From Bordetella avium (lineage in GTDB: Bacteria; Pseudomonadota; Gammaproteobacteria; Burkholderiales; Burkholderiaceae_B), in contig NZ_CP139969.1 in the NCBI RefSeq assembly GCF_034424645.1, positions 3,100,001 through 3,164,000 on the forward strand: a stretch of DNA of 64,000 nt, given 5' to 3'. The translations under genes and the position numbers were made by a program. Each line of letters starts with the position of its first letter. Position 1 is the stretch's first letter. Shown here one piece after another: positions 16,717-25,711 of this stretch. The notes below the pieces were generated by a model that had not been told where the DNA came from, ran no database searches, and saw only the letters and a list, made by a program, of their open reading frames with translations.

Positions 16717-17853
16717 TCAGGACAGCTCGAATTCGCGCCGGATCGCGGCCGTGTGTTCGCCCAGCGTCGGTGCTGCCTTATCGGACGGCCCCCGTTCGCC
16801 ATCGATCAGCACCGGCCGGTGTATCGCGGTAACCCTGCCCTGTTCGGGATGCGGGACCTCATAAAAAATGCCCAGATGGCGCACCTGCGGGTCCTGCATG
16901 ACCTCTGGCGCGCTGTTGACTGCGGCAAAGGGCACATCGTTGGCTTCCAGCCGCCGACACCATTCGTCACGGTTCCTGGCCGCAAACGTCTCCCCGGCGA
17001 TAGCAGCCAGTTCGAGGTAATGCCGGGTACGCGATACCGGCGTCTGAAAGCGTGGGTCCGTCAGAAGATGGTCCCGCTCGATAGCCTTGACGAACCCTTG
17101 CCAGAACTTCTCCACCGACGACAAATGGACCGAAACCAAACGCCCGTCCGCGCAGCGGAATACGTACGACTGCGAAATCGCCACGCGCGACAGCGGATTG
17201 GGGACGAGGCCCAGCCCTGTGTACTGCGCGAAGCCTTCGGGGGAAAACGCCACCGAGGCCTCCAGCATATTGACCTCGACTCTAGCGCCCTCGCCCGTGC
17301 GGTCCCTGTTGTGCAGCGCACCCAGTATCCCGTAGGCGGCGTACATGCCGGTGATGTTGTCGGACAGGGAAGGGCCGCTGAGCGCCGGCTGCTCAGGGTT
17401 CACGATCTGAGCCGCGATGCCAGACAGCGCCACCGCCACGGCGTCGTAACAAGGACGATCCCGATAGGGCCCGCTGGCGCCAAAGCCCATGATGGAGCAT
17501 TGGATCAGGCGCGGATTAAGTGCCTTGAGGCGGGCCTCGTCAAAGCTCAGCCGCTGCATCACGCCGGAACGATAGTTATCCAGCAGCACGTCCGCACGGG
17601 AGATCAGCTTTGCCAGATCGGCCTTGCCCTGATCCGTCTGCAAGTCGAGCTGAATACTCTCCTTGTTGCGGTTGTAGGCGGCGAAATGCGGGCTGTACAA
17701 CTTACCCGCGTGACGGCGGAAAGGATCGCCACCATCGGGATGCTCCACCTTGATGACGCGCGCGCCCATGTCGGCCAGCATCATGCCCGCCAAAGGGGCG
17801 GTTAACACGGTTCCTAGCTCGATGACGAGAATATCGTTGAGTGCGGTTTTCAT
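16717..17853 (-). CDS. Family III (CaiB/BaiF) CoA-transferase
   Basis: A 378-residue CoA-transferase from the ATG at 17853. Hallmarks are LGTVLTAPLAGMMLADMGARVIKVE, the GGDPFRR region, NKESIQLDL and the catalytic aspartate near 165 in SDNITG. Family members move CoA from a donor such as succinyl-CoA to an organic acid, forming an acyl-aspartyl intermediate. It lies 13 bases after the acyl-CoA dehydrogenase gene, so the pair should activate and desaturate an alkyl or aryl acid in the operon. Its own stop is 49 bases before the decarboxylase-like gene. Confidence 0.92.
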   Translation of the reverse strand: MKTALNDILVIELGTVLTAPLAGMMLADMGARVIKVEHPDGGDPFRRHAGKLYSPHFAAYNRNKESIQLDLQTDQGKADLAKLISRADVLLDNYRSGVMQRLSFDEARLKALNPRLIQCSIMGFGASGPYRDRPCYDAVAVALSGIAAQIVNPEQPALSGPSLSDNITGMYAAYGILGALHNRDRTGEGARVEVNMLEASVAFSPEGFAQYTGLGLVPNPLSRVAISQSYVFRCADGRLVSVHLSSVEKFWQGFVKAIERDHLLTDPRFQTPVSRTRHYLELAAIAGETFAARNRDEWCRRLEANDVPFAAVNSAPEVMQDPQVRHLGIFYEVPHPEQGRVTAIHRPVLIDGERGPSDKAAPTLGEHTAAIRREFELS

Positions 17854-17866
17854 TGTTGCGTACAGC

Positions 17867-19039
17867 TCACTGGAAGTGCTTGAGAATTTGCCGCGCAAGC
17901 GTGGTGCGCAGCACCTCGGTCGGGCCTTCGGTAATCCGGTAGCTGCGCAGATCGCGCCAGAAGCGTTCGATGGGAGAGTCCTCCGTCAGGCCCATGCCGC
18001 CATGCATCTGCAAGCAGGCGTCGACCACCCGGAAACCCATCTCCACGCCGAACGTCTTGATCATGAAAGTCTCCAGCTTGGCGTCCATGCCAGCATCGGC
18101 CTTTCGCGCCGCGTCGTAGACCAACAGGCGCGTGGCATAGACTTCGGTAAAGCCATCGGCCAGCATCCATTGCACGCCCTGGCGTTCCGACAGGGGCGCG
18201 CCGAAGGTCTTGCGCTGACCGGCATAGGTGGCGGTCAATCCCAGGCAACGCTCGGCAGCGCCGCAGGCATGCGCGCCCTGACGGATGCGCCCGTGGTTGA
18301 TATAGCCCTGGGCCAGGGCAAAGCCCCTGCCCTCCTCGCCGACCAGGTTCTCAGCAGGAACGTCCACGTCTTCGAAAGCGATTTCCCAAGGCCTATCGCC
18401 CATCAGCGTGCGCTCCGCGCCGGCAAGGCGCACCCCCGGCGTCTGCATGTCCACGATGAAGCAAGAGATCCCGCCGCGGGCGCCCCTTTCAGGATCGGTC
18501 ACTGCCATGACCAGCGCGAAATCGGCCTGGCCGGCCCGCGTAATAAAGCGCTTGACTCCATTGATGCGGTAGCCCTTCTCGGTGCGCACGGCACGCGTGC
18601 GCATGGCAGAGGGGTCGGAGCCCGCGTCCGGCTCGGTCTGAGCAAAGCAGAACTTTTTTGCGCCATCGACAACGGGATAAAGATAATCCTTGCGTTGGTG
18701 CTCGCTCAGCCCCGCCAGGATGGGGCCAACCGTGGGACCGAACAGGCCGTGATGCCTGACCCAGGACGCCACAGTGCTACGCCCCACCTCTTCCCAGAAT
18801 ACCGCCAGGGGCAGCAGGGAAAGCCCCTGCCCGCCCAACGCTTCCGGTACATCCATCAGCCAGAAGCCGGCCGCGCGGGCGCGGTCGCGCACAGCCTGGG
18901 CCTGCACCTCATCAAGCAGGCCGTCCGCGCCCAGCGCATGCTCCAGCGGAACCAGCTCCTTGTCCACGAAACGCCGGATGGAAGAGCGAAACATCAACAA
19001 TTCTTCAGGCAGGGACTCGTGCGGGATCAGATCGAGCAT
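17867..19039 (-). CDS. Acyl-CoA dehydrogenase
   Basis: A 390-residue FAD enzyme of the acyl-CoA dehydrogenase family, with the usual helical, beta and helical domains: FAQTEPDAGSDPSAMRT and GYRINGVKRFITRAG in the middle, RKTFGAPLSERQGVQWMLAD and YRITEGPTEVLR near the C-terminus. It should introduce a double bond next to the carbonyl of an acyl-CoA and pass electrons to ETF. Only 3 bases separate it from the Rieske gene, and a CoA-transferase follows, so the substrate is probably made by that transferase. Cytoplasmic. Confidence 0.92.
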   Translation of the reverse strand: MLDLIPHESLPEELLMFRSSIRRFVDKELVPLEHALGADGLLDEVQAQAVRDRARAAGFWLMDVPEALGGQGLSLLPLAVFWEEVGRSTVASWVRHHGLFGPTVGPILAGLSEHQRKDYLYPVVDGAKKFCFAQTEPDAGSDPSAMRTRAVRTEKGYRINGVKRFITRAGQADFALVMAVTDPERGARGGISCFIVDMQTPGVRLAGAERTLMGDRPWEIAFEDVDVPAENLVGEEGRGFALAQGYINHGRIRQGAHACGAAERCLGLTATYAGQRKTFGAPLSERQGVQWMLADGFTEVYATRLLVYDAARKADAGMDAKLETFMIKTFGVEMGFRVVDACLQMHGGMGLTEDSPIERFWRDLRSYRITEGPTEVLRTTLARQILKHFQ

Positions 19040-19042
19040 GGT

Positions 19043-20230
19043 TTATCCCTCGATTGCGCCAGGCTGATGCGGCAGCTCGACGGCCTCGTCCAGCGACACC
19101 CATTGCTTGGTCTCTTTGCCGTCGCGCAACAGGTCCAGCTCGCGCCAGAACAGCTTGCGCAACGTGACGATACCCAGGTCGGAGCGGCCCAGAATTTCGT
19201 CTTCGCGCTTGGTGATGCGCTCCTGGCCGCGAATGGATAAATAGTCCTGCGCGGCGGTCAAACCCACGAAGGTGTCTTCAGGGTTCTTCCACACCCGAGA
19301 GCCGAACAGCTCGTCATGGTGCGCAGCCGGATCGTACTTGCCATACTTGGCGAAGTAAGCGCGGAATCGTGTCTTGGACGCTTCGCTCGCGCCGGGTGGC
19401 AGACTGTAGATCATGAAGCGCGTCGTATTCAGCTCGTCGTTGGGCAGCATCCAAACGAACACATCCAGCCAGGGATCTTCCGGCGTCAGGCCAGGCACCG
19501 TGATGTGGTTGTTGTTCGGAAAGGTCCAGTCGCTTTGGCGGACATTATCCTTAGCGCGCCGCGCCGTCTGCCGGATGCCGGCCGCCGTTTCTTCGTAGCT
19601 CAGTTCGGGGATGCTGGTCGTCACCGCCTTGCCGAAGGCGCCCACCGTCAACGCCATGTGCACGAAGCTGACGTGCACGGCATCCATCGAGTTTTCCACC
19701 TGCTGGAACCAGTTGTTGTCCCAACGCTCCATGCCGTTGGCGACCACCGCGCCGGCCTGCTCGGCCTGAGGCTTGCGAGGCAGGTCGAACTCGGGCGCAT
19801 CGCCCTCGCCCAGGTAGGCGAAGACCAGCCCCAGGTATTCCCGGACGGGATAGCCGGCGATCTTGGTGCGCGGCATGCCGGTATCGCCTTCGGCCGGGCG
19901 ATGCACACAGGCGCCGCTGCTGTCGAATTGCCATCCGTGATAGATACAGCGGATTTCCTCGCCCACGACCCAACCGGTATGCAGCAGGGTGCGGCGATGC
20001 GCGCAGCGTCCACCGACCAGATGCAGGGCGCCGCTGGCGCCGCGATACAAGGTCAGCTCTTCGCCCAGCGCCTTGACGGGAATGGCGGCGTTCAGCTCGA
20101 TGCTCTCCGACAGCGCTATGGGCTGCCAGAACTTGCGCAGCAGCTTTCCCATATCGGAATCGCGGTCGCACTGTGTCAAGCGCTGAAACTGGCGCGCACG
20201 TTCCTGGCGACGCTCGTCCAAGGCATTCAT
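19043..20230 (-). CDS. Rieske non-heme iron ring-hydroxylating oxygenase, alpha subunit
   Basis: A 395-residue oxygenase of the single-component phthalate/vanillate demethylase type. The Rieske cluster ligands are Cys76 and His78 (GRCAHRR) and Cys95 and His98 (CIYHGW). The mononuclear iron site lies in ENSMDAVHVSFVH, with His186 and His191 and bridging Asp183. The ATG at 20230 follows GGAGACGAAT, a good ribosome site, so the longer frame is not used. It needs a reductase, supplied by the 12813-13781 gene. Hydroxylation or O-demethylation of an aromatic acid is expected; the substrate is unknown. Confidence 0.93.
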   Translation of the reverse strand: MNALDERRQERARQFQRLTQCDRDSDMGKLLRKFWQPIALSESIELNAAIPVKALGEELTLYRGASGALHLVGGRCAHRRTLLHTGWVVGEEIRCIYHGWQFDSSGACVHRPAEGDTGMPRTKIAGYPVREYLGLVFAYLGEGDAPEFDLPRKPQAEQAGAVVANGMERWDNNWFQQVENSMDAVHVSFVHMALTVGAFGKAVTTSIPELSYEETAAGIRQTARRAKDNVRQSDWTFPNNNHITVPGLTPEDPWLDVFVWMLPNDELNTTRFMIYSLPPGASEASKTRFRAYFAKYGKYDPAAHHDELFGSRVWKNPEDTFVGLTAAQDYLSIRGQERITKREDEILGRSDLGIVTLRKLFWRELDLLRDGKETKQWVSLDEAVELPHQPGAIEG

Positions 20231-20265
20231 ATTCGTCTCCTGATGATGTCGAGGAAGGAGAGCCG

Positions 20266-21180
20266 TCAAACGGGCTCGCCCAACAGATCGGTCAGAGGCC
20301 CTTGCGGCTCTCCGTATTTGGTCAGCTGTATGCTGCGTGCATAGTCCCGCACATCCAGCGGATAGTGCTTGCCCGGCGACCAGGTGGGGTATTTGTGGCG
20401 CAGCCCGCCATCCACCGCCATGTCCGATCCGGTCATGCAGGCAGACTCATCAGACGCCAGAAAGACCGTGGCCCAAGCCAGGTCCGCAGCGCGGGGAAAA
20501 CGGCGCAAAGGCATCTGGTCCAGGTACTCCTGGCGCGAATAAAAGCCCGTTCTGGCGGGAGCAACCCAGGCGGGATCGAACATTTCGTCGCGCATCGTTG
20601 TCCAGAGCTGGTGCTCCATGGAACAAGGGGTTACGGTGTTCACGCGGATGCCAAGATGCGCCAGATCCAAGGCCGAAGAGCGCGCGAAGCTCAGCAGCGC
20701 CGCCTTAGCCGCGCAATAAGCCGCGCCGTCGGCTTCGCCAAAGTGCGCCGCTGTCGAGAGAATGTGGATGATGCTTCCGCCGCCGCTCTGTTGCATGGCG
20801 CGCGCGCAGTGCTGAGTCGTGATCAGGCCGGCCGTCACGAAACTGGCGACGGAATCGTTCCAATCGTCCATATCCATGTCTAGCACATGGCTCCAGTGCA
20901 CGCGGCCGGCCATGTTTACCGCCACATCCAGGCGCCCGTAACGCGCCACGGTCTCAGCCACGGCGCGGCGCACATCGTCTCCGCAACGCGCATTGCCCGC
21001 GACGCCGAAAGCGGTCAAGCCGCGCGCTTGCAGAAAATCCACCGTCTCTTGGGCCGCCGCCTCGCTCGCGTCCATGACGCATACGCTTGCCCCTTCGCGT
21101 GCGAGGAAATGCGCAATCGTGCCGCCAATGTTCGGGCCCGCACCGAAAACGATCGCAACCTTGTTTTTCAGCCTATCCAT
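20266..21180 (-). CDS. Short-chain dehydrogenase/reductase, operon head
   Basis: A 304-residue SDR from the ATG at 21180. It has the GAGPNIGGTIA nucleotide loop (wider than the usual TGxxxGxG), NMAG in place of NNAG, YCAAKAAL as the active-site YxxxK, and a long C-terminal tail after GSDMAVDGGLRHKYPTWSPG. It is the first gene of the eight-gene aromatic operon. It may dehydrogenate a cis-dihydrodiol or a side-chain alcohol made by the Rieske enzyme. The tail of about 40 residues beyond the SDR core is unusual and unexplained. Confidence 0.87.
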   Translation of the reverse strand: MDRLKNKVAIVFGAGPNIGGTIAHFLAREGASVCVMDASEAAAQETVDFLQARGLTAFGVAGNARCGDDVRRAVAETVARYGRLDVAVNMAGRVHWSHVLDMDMDDWNDSVASFVTAGLITTQHCARAMQQSGGGSIIHILSTAAHFGEADGAAYCAAKAALLSFARSSALDLAHLGIRVNTVTPCSMEHQLWTTMRDEMFDPAWVAPARTGFYSRQEYLDQMPLRRFPRAADLAWATVFLASDESACMTGSDMAVDGGLRHKYPTWSPGKHYPLDVRDYARSIQLTKYGEPQGPLTDLLGEPV

Positions 21181-21375
21181 GTGATTTCGCGCCTTTAGGA
21201 GATTGCTGCAAATTCTCCGCTGCGACCTCACTTGCACCAAGCCGGATTTCTCACATTCTGCTATTCATATTCTGTATTTCTGAAGGCGACGACAAACAAA
21301 AACCCGGCATGCGCGCTTGGCGTATGCCGGGTTAAGAACCGCTGTGGACACAGCGTTCAGGAAGCGCGGGCGGCC

Positions 21376-22074
21376 TCAGCTGCGGGTCCGTGCGGCGCGG
21401 GTTCTCTTCTTGCTTTCCGTGCTGGCGCTGGCTTGCTGCCGCGCCTGCGATACGAGATGGATAAGGCAGGAGGCCAAGATGGCCTGGAAGTCGTCCAAAG
21501 ACTCTCCCGAACTGCCCGCGATGGCGTTGCCATCCTGCATGGCCAACGTGAACATGCTTAGCCGTTCGGGCAGATCCGGCTGCGTTTCGAGCAGCGTCGG
21601 CGGCAGCGTCGCGCTCCACCAGGAAGTCAGCTCCTTTCTTTGCGCTTCGCGTATCGTCAGGAATTGCTTTCTGGCCGTTTGTTCCGGGACAGATTTCTCG
21701 ACGCTCAGAATGACGCCCAGGCGCCAGAAATCGGCCGCGAAATATTTGGGATTGGCCGTCGAGCCGAAGATGCGCGTCACGTGCTCCTCGAAGGTCTCGC
21801 CTTCGCGGGGCCGATTGCGTTCAGCGGTCTCATTGCGCCAGCGTATAAAGCTTTCTTCGATCATCGCGGCAAGCAGCAAATCCTTGCTTTCGAAGTGCCA
21901 GTACACGCTGCCTATCGGAAGCGCCGCGTTAGTGGCCACCTTGCCCATGGTGGTTCCGCTGTAGCCGAACTTGGAGATCAGGCTGAACGCCGTTTCAAGG
22001 ATTCGAGCCCGCACAGCGGCGCTCGATTTATGCTCACCAGGCCTACGGGTACGATTGTTCGAGTTAGAAACCAT
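21376..22074 (-). CDS. TetR-family transcriptional regulator
   Basis: A 232-residue regulator from the ATG at 22074. The N-terminal helix-turn-helix is clear: ILETAFSLISKFGYSGTTMGKVATNAALPIGSVYWHFESKDLLLAAMI. The rest is a helical ligand domain of unremarkable length, with a basic, disordered start and end (ESKKRTRAARTRS). It sits between the aromatic operon and the MmgE/porin group, on the same strand, and is the nearest candidate regulator for both. No repeated operator was recognised in its own upstream region. Confidence 0.9.
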   Translation of the reverse strand: MVSNSNNRTRRPGEHKSSAAVRARILETAFSLISKFGYSGTTMGKVATNAALPIGSVYWHFESKDLLLAAMIEESFIRWRNETAERNRPREGETFEEHVTRIFGSTANPKYFAADFWRLGVILSVEKSVPEQTARKQFLTIREAQRKELTSWWSATLPPTLLETQPDLPERLSMFTLAMQDGNAIAGSSGESLDDFQAILASCLIHLVSQARQQASASTESKKRTRAARTRS

Positions 22075-22170
22075 AGATCCGATTCGACAAAACGGGTTGC
22101 TGGATTTCGGTGCTGCAAACCGCAGCACCTCATTGCGCCACGCATTATTTCATAAAGACTATTTGACTTT

Positions 22171-23680
22171 CTAGCTGGCCAGGGCAAGGCTCAAGTCGGA
22201 TACGTCAGGCTCTGCGTCGAGATTCATGAAGCGCTGAATGATACGCGCCGCCTGCTCACGTTTCATGCCGGACGCCTGCGCGCACTCATAGTTTTTCTTC
22301 TCATACTCGGCCGGCGTCATCGGATTCTTCGGATCGCCCTTGGTTGGCGTATCGCACCTCTTTCGTAAGCACCCGTCCGTCGCGCATGCGGATCTCCAGC
22401 CGCACGAATCCCGGGCCGCCGTCAGGACGCACGAGGCGCTTATCCTCGGCCGTGGCGACCCGCCTGGCAAGAGCCCTGATATCTTCTCGCTGCAAAGCCT
22501 CGGGCGTGAAATGGCGCAGGCCCACGTCCCGGTCCTGGATAGCCGTAGCAACCATCCAGGGGTTGCTGAACTGCGCTTCCACGATGGTCTTGGGATTCTG
22601 CTTCTTATCCAGCGGAGCGCCCAACAACATCATTTCAGCCGGTGGGCTGTACACGATGACCTGCGCCACGTCGGCGGGCCGGATGTCGTTCGCCTCTACC
22701 AGCTCCAGCGCTCCATCGATAGCGACATGCCCGCCGCGGCAGCAGGGATAGGGCTTGGGTGCGATGCCCGTGCCCACGAACTCGGTCCCGAGCCCGTCCA
22801 GCAGCGCCTCGCGCGCCACCTTGCCGCCGTGATACTGCTTGAAAAGCCCCTTGGGACCGTCCAACACATTAATGGGCCCGAAAGCGCCCTTCGCCGCCAG
22901 GCGCGCAGACATCAGGCCACCATAGGCCGCAAAACCGCTCCCGAATCGCTTGGCATGCGTGCCATCGATAGCGGCTTGCGCATTACCCGACATCTGATGA
23001 TAGGCCAGGCCGACCGCGCCCACCAATTGATCGCGCGTCAGCCCCAGCAGGCGCCCCGCCACCAGCGCGGCCGCCAAGAAGCCGTACATGGGGGTCGGGT
23101 CCCAGCCCACGATAAAGGGCGAGACGCCCGGCGAACCGGCGCGCGACAGCCGGCAGGCCAGGTCGGTGCCCATCGCCACCGCCACGATCAATTCCTTGCC
23201 GCTGATGCGCCCCACGGCATCCGCCGTGGCGAAGGCGACGGGAACATTGACGCAGGAGGCATGGATCAGCGACGGCTCGTATGTGTCGTCGAATTCCAGT
23301 GCAGCCGCCATCGAAGCATTCAAGCGCGCGGCCGTCTCGGCAGGCAGCCGGTCATGAGTGCCCAGGACCAGGCTCTCGCCTTTGCCACCGCGCTCTTTGC
23401 TCCAGGCATAGAGCTGTTTGATCCCATCGGCATCGCGCGCGGGCAGCGCAACGGCAACCGTGTCCAGGATCTGAATCTTGGTGGCCGCAATGACATCGGC
23501 GGGCAGCGCCTCATAGCGCAAGCCCAGGCAGTGGTCGATCAGGGTGTAGAGGGTGTCGTGCCGGGCGGCATCGGCCGCCCCTGCCGGCTTGCCGCTGGAC
23601 TGGGCCCAGGAGGAACCTGTGGCCCAGCCGGTCGCCAAGAGCGCCGAGAACTGCGCAAACTGCCTGCGGGTCAACTTCAT
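22171..23680 (-). pseudogene. MmgE/PrpD-family protein with Tat signal, frameshifted near the 3' end
   Basis: The first frame (23680 to 22301) gives an MmgE/PrpD protein: hydratase/isomerase fold with LDTVAVALPARDADG, VALEFDDTYEPSLIHAS-type core and GIAPKPYPCCRGGH. It ends abnormally as EVRYANQGRSEES. Shifting frame by one base at about 22343-22347 restores the family ending KGDPKNPMTPAEYEKK and continues to a stop at 22171. So either one extra base disrupts the gene or the sequence has an error. The N-terminus TRRQFAQFSALLATG followed by SSWAQ is a twin-arginine export signal, odd for a family usually in the cytoplasm. Confidence 0.8.
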
Positions 23681-23731
23681 TATCGATTTCCTATGATGGG
23701 CGCCGAGTCCGGCAAAAGACGACCGGTGCGA

Positions 23732-23917
23732 TCAGTCCTCTCGGTTCCGATCCCGGATGAAAAGGTAGATCAGACCTGCCCATGAACCGAAGAAAGCGAC
23801 CAGATCATAGTTGCGGATCGGCCGGAACTGCGCATAGAAAAGACCCGTGGAGCCGATGTAGGCGATGACGGTCAGGCACAGGCAGACCACGGCGGCAATC
23901 CATTTATTCTTGTCCAT
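23732..23917 (-). CDS. Small membrane protein, partner of DoxX-like copy B
   Basis: A 61-residue protein with two hydrophobic helices, a PIRNYDLV loop between them and a FIRDRNRED end. GAGGTG lies five bases before its ATG. It follows the DoxX-like gene at 23958-24425 by 40 bases in the same direction. The 64-residue protein at 12431-12625 shows the same pattern (P-[LI]-R-x-Y-D and I-[KR]-D-R), so this is a second member of a paired gene set. The function is unknown. Confidence 0.8.
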   Translation of the reverse strand: MDKNKWIAAVVCLCLTVIAYIGSTGLFYAQFRPIRNYDLVAFFGSWAGLIYLFIRDRNRED

Positions 23918-23957
23918 TGATTCACCTCATTGCGTAACAGGAATGGCCCGCGGGCGC

Positions 23958-24425
23958 TTATTTGCGAACGATGCGTTGACCGATTTGCGGCGCGTAAGCC
24001 TTGGCGCCGTCCCAGATCCAGAGCGGTTCCAGCTTAGGCTTCACGGCCGCGTACATCCAGCCGCTATAGGCCAGCAGCAGAACGCCGTTCATGAAAAGCT
24101 CCTGCGGCCCGGTGAACAACTGGCGGGGGGTCGCTACGATGAAGGTGTTCAGCCAGAAGATGTTGATCGTCGCGGGGAATTCCAGGATCAGGGCCAACAA
24201 CACATAGCGGTTAAAGAACAGCATCGCGCCGGTCAGGATCTCGAGGTACTTGATCGTCTGGTAGAGGTAGATGTTCGCGTTCGCCTGCACCCACTCGCCC
24301 CCGACACCCGGTATGTCCGGCACATAGCCGGTCGCTGCATAGCGGATGCCAGAGAAAAGCAGGTGGGCGCCAAAGTAAAGCCTAAGCCAATGAATGATGT
24401 AATACCACGGCGATTTAGCAGCCAT
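23958..24425 (-). CDS. DoxX-like membrane protein, cassette copy B
   Basis: A 155-residue membrane protein of about four helices, started at the ATG at 24425 (an in-frame TTG lies nine bases upstream). It matches copy A in WLRLYFGAHLLFSGIRY, IKYLEILTGAMLFFN and ATPRQLFTGPQEL. It lies between the porin gene upstream and the small membrane protein downstream on the same strand, next to an MmgE-family gene. The pairing with the small protein is conserved across both copies. A redox or transport accessory role is possible; nothing in the sequence decides it. Confidence 0.77.
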   Translation of the reverse strand: MAAKSPWYYIIHWLRLYFGAHLLFSGIRYAATGYVPDIPGVGGEWVQANANIYLYQTIKYLEILTGAMLFFNRYVLLALILEFPATINIFWLNTFIVATPRQLFTGPQELFMNGVLLLAYSGWMYAAVKPKLEPLWIWDGAKAYAPQIGQRIVRK

Positions 24426-24478
24426 TTCTATCAACCTTTAAAAATTTGGATTTCCCGGAAAGGGGTCGCGCAAGCCTG

Positions 24479-25618
24479 TCAGAAACGCCAGGTCATACCG
24501 GTGATCACACCATTGACCGAGGCGCCTGCATCGGGCCGGGGACTTTGAAACACCGGCCAATTGGCCTTATCCTGCTGCGTGAGCCGCGTCGCCGCGACCA
24601 TCAGCATCAGGCGAGGATTGACGTCGTAGGTGTAGGCAAGGCCATAGCTTTTTGCATCGCGCCCCGGGCTGCCGCTTGAGTATCGCCCGTAGGTGATCCG
24701 GATGTTGCCTCGGCTGGATACCGGGACCACCGCCCCGACCAGCTTCACGCTCTCGGAATTGGTGTTGAGTGCAGCGCCATCGCTTCCCACCATCTGGTCG
24801 GTGAGGTTGCGATGGATATAGGTCACATAGGGGTTGAAGGGTCCAAAATCGTACTTGGCGCCGATGGCCATTTCGGAAACCGGCTTCGTGGCGCGCACCG
24901 TGCCGGCGCCTGAGGTGCTGTCCGCGTGCACGAACAAAAGACCGACGGCAAGCGGCCCTGACCGATAATCGAGCCCCACTTCCAGAAGCGCGGGCTCCAC
25001 GCTCGATCCATTGCTAAAGCTATACGCGACTTCCGCCTGCAGGCCACGCCAGCTCGGCGACATATACGCGATGGTGTTTTGCGTGCGCATAGTCGGATTG
25101 ATGAGGAACCCGGACGACACACCTGTGCCCGACCCATATCCCGGCAGCGCGGCGCCCAAGGTCGTCAACACGCCCCAGACGTCCATCGCCGGGACCAGCA
25201 TTGGATCGAATTTGGGAAAAAAGTTGTACGTCGGCCCTTGCAGGCGTCCCAGGCGCACTCCGCCCAGCGCCTTATTCTCGAGCTCGACATAGGCCTGTCG
25301 GCTCCACAAGCGGTCGGGCACGCCGCCAGTGGAACTCTTGGTGCCTGAATTCATGTTGAAGCCGGCCTCCAGACGGGTGTTTACCCGCCATCCATCGCTC
25401 AGGCCCTCGCTGGTGAAAAAGCCGATGCGTGATCCGGAACCGCCGGTCTGCATCTTGGTCCCCGAACTGCCCGAGGTCTGGTAGTGCGCAAGCGCCACGT
25501 CGGCCACGCCATAGATCTGCACTGAGCTAGGCCGCGCTGGCTCTGCCGCCATACAGTCCTGTCCGAATACCGCTGTGGCCGCCGTCAGGGCGGTCAAACC
25601 CACCTGAACCCTCTTCAT
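24479..25618 (-). CDS. Gram-negative general porin
   Basis: A 379-residue outer-membrane beta-barrel of the betaproteobacterial porin family. A signal peptide of about 25 residues ends near CMAAEPA; the mature start SSVQIYGVADVALAHYQ is the typical first strand, and the chain ends in a terminal phenylalanine (GMTWRF) as needed for barrel assembly. GSRIGFFTSEGL and LWSRQAYVELENKALGGVRLGR are family motifs. It sits between an MHS transporter gene and the DoxX-like cassette, so it probably provides outer-membrane entry for the aromatic substrate. Confidence 0.93.
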   Translation of the reverse strand: MKRVQVGLTALTAATAVFGQDCMAAEPARPSSVQIYGVADVALAHYQTSGSSGTKMQTGGSGSRIGFFTSEGLSDGWRVNTRLEAGFNMNSGTKSSTGGVPDRLWSRQAYVELENKALGGVRLGRLQGPTYNFFPKFDPMLVPAMDVWGVLTTLGAALPGYGSGTGVSSGFLINPTMRTQNTIAYMSPSWRGLQAEVAYSFSNGSSVEPALLEVGLDYRSGPLAVGLLFVHADSTSGAGTVRATKPVSEMAIGAKYDFGPFNPYVTYIHRNLTDQMVGSDGAALNTNSESVKLVGAVVPVSSRGNIRITYGRYSSGSPGRDAKSYGLAYTYDVNPRLMLMVAATRLTQQDKANWPVFQSPRPDAGASVNGVITGMTWRF

Positions 25619-25711
25619 TTTGTCCCTTGATATTTTTTTGAGAAAGCCTTGCCTCTCCGTGCAAGGTACGGATATCGGGTAGAACTCCTTTGGGGGTAAT
25701 GCCAGCTGCTG

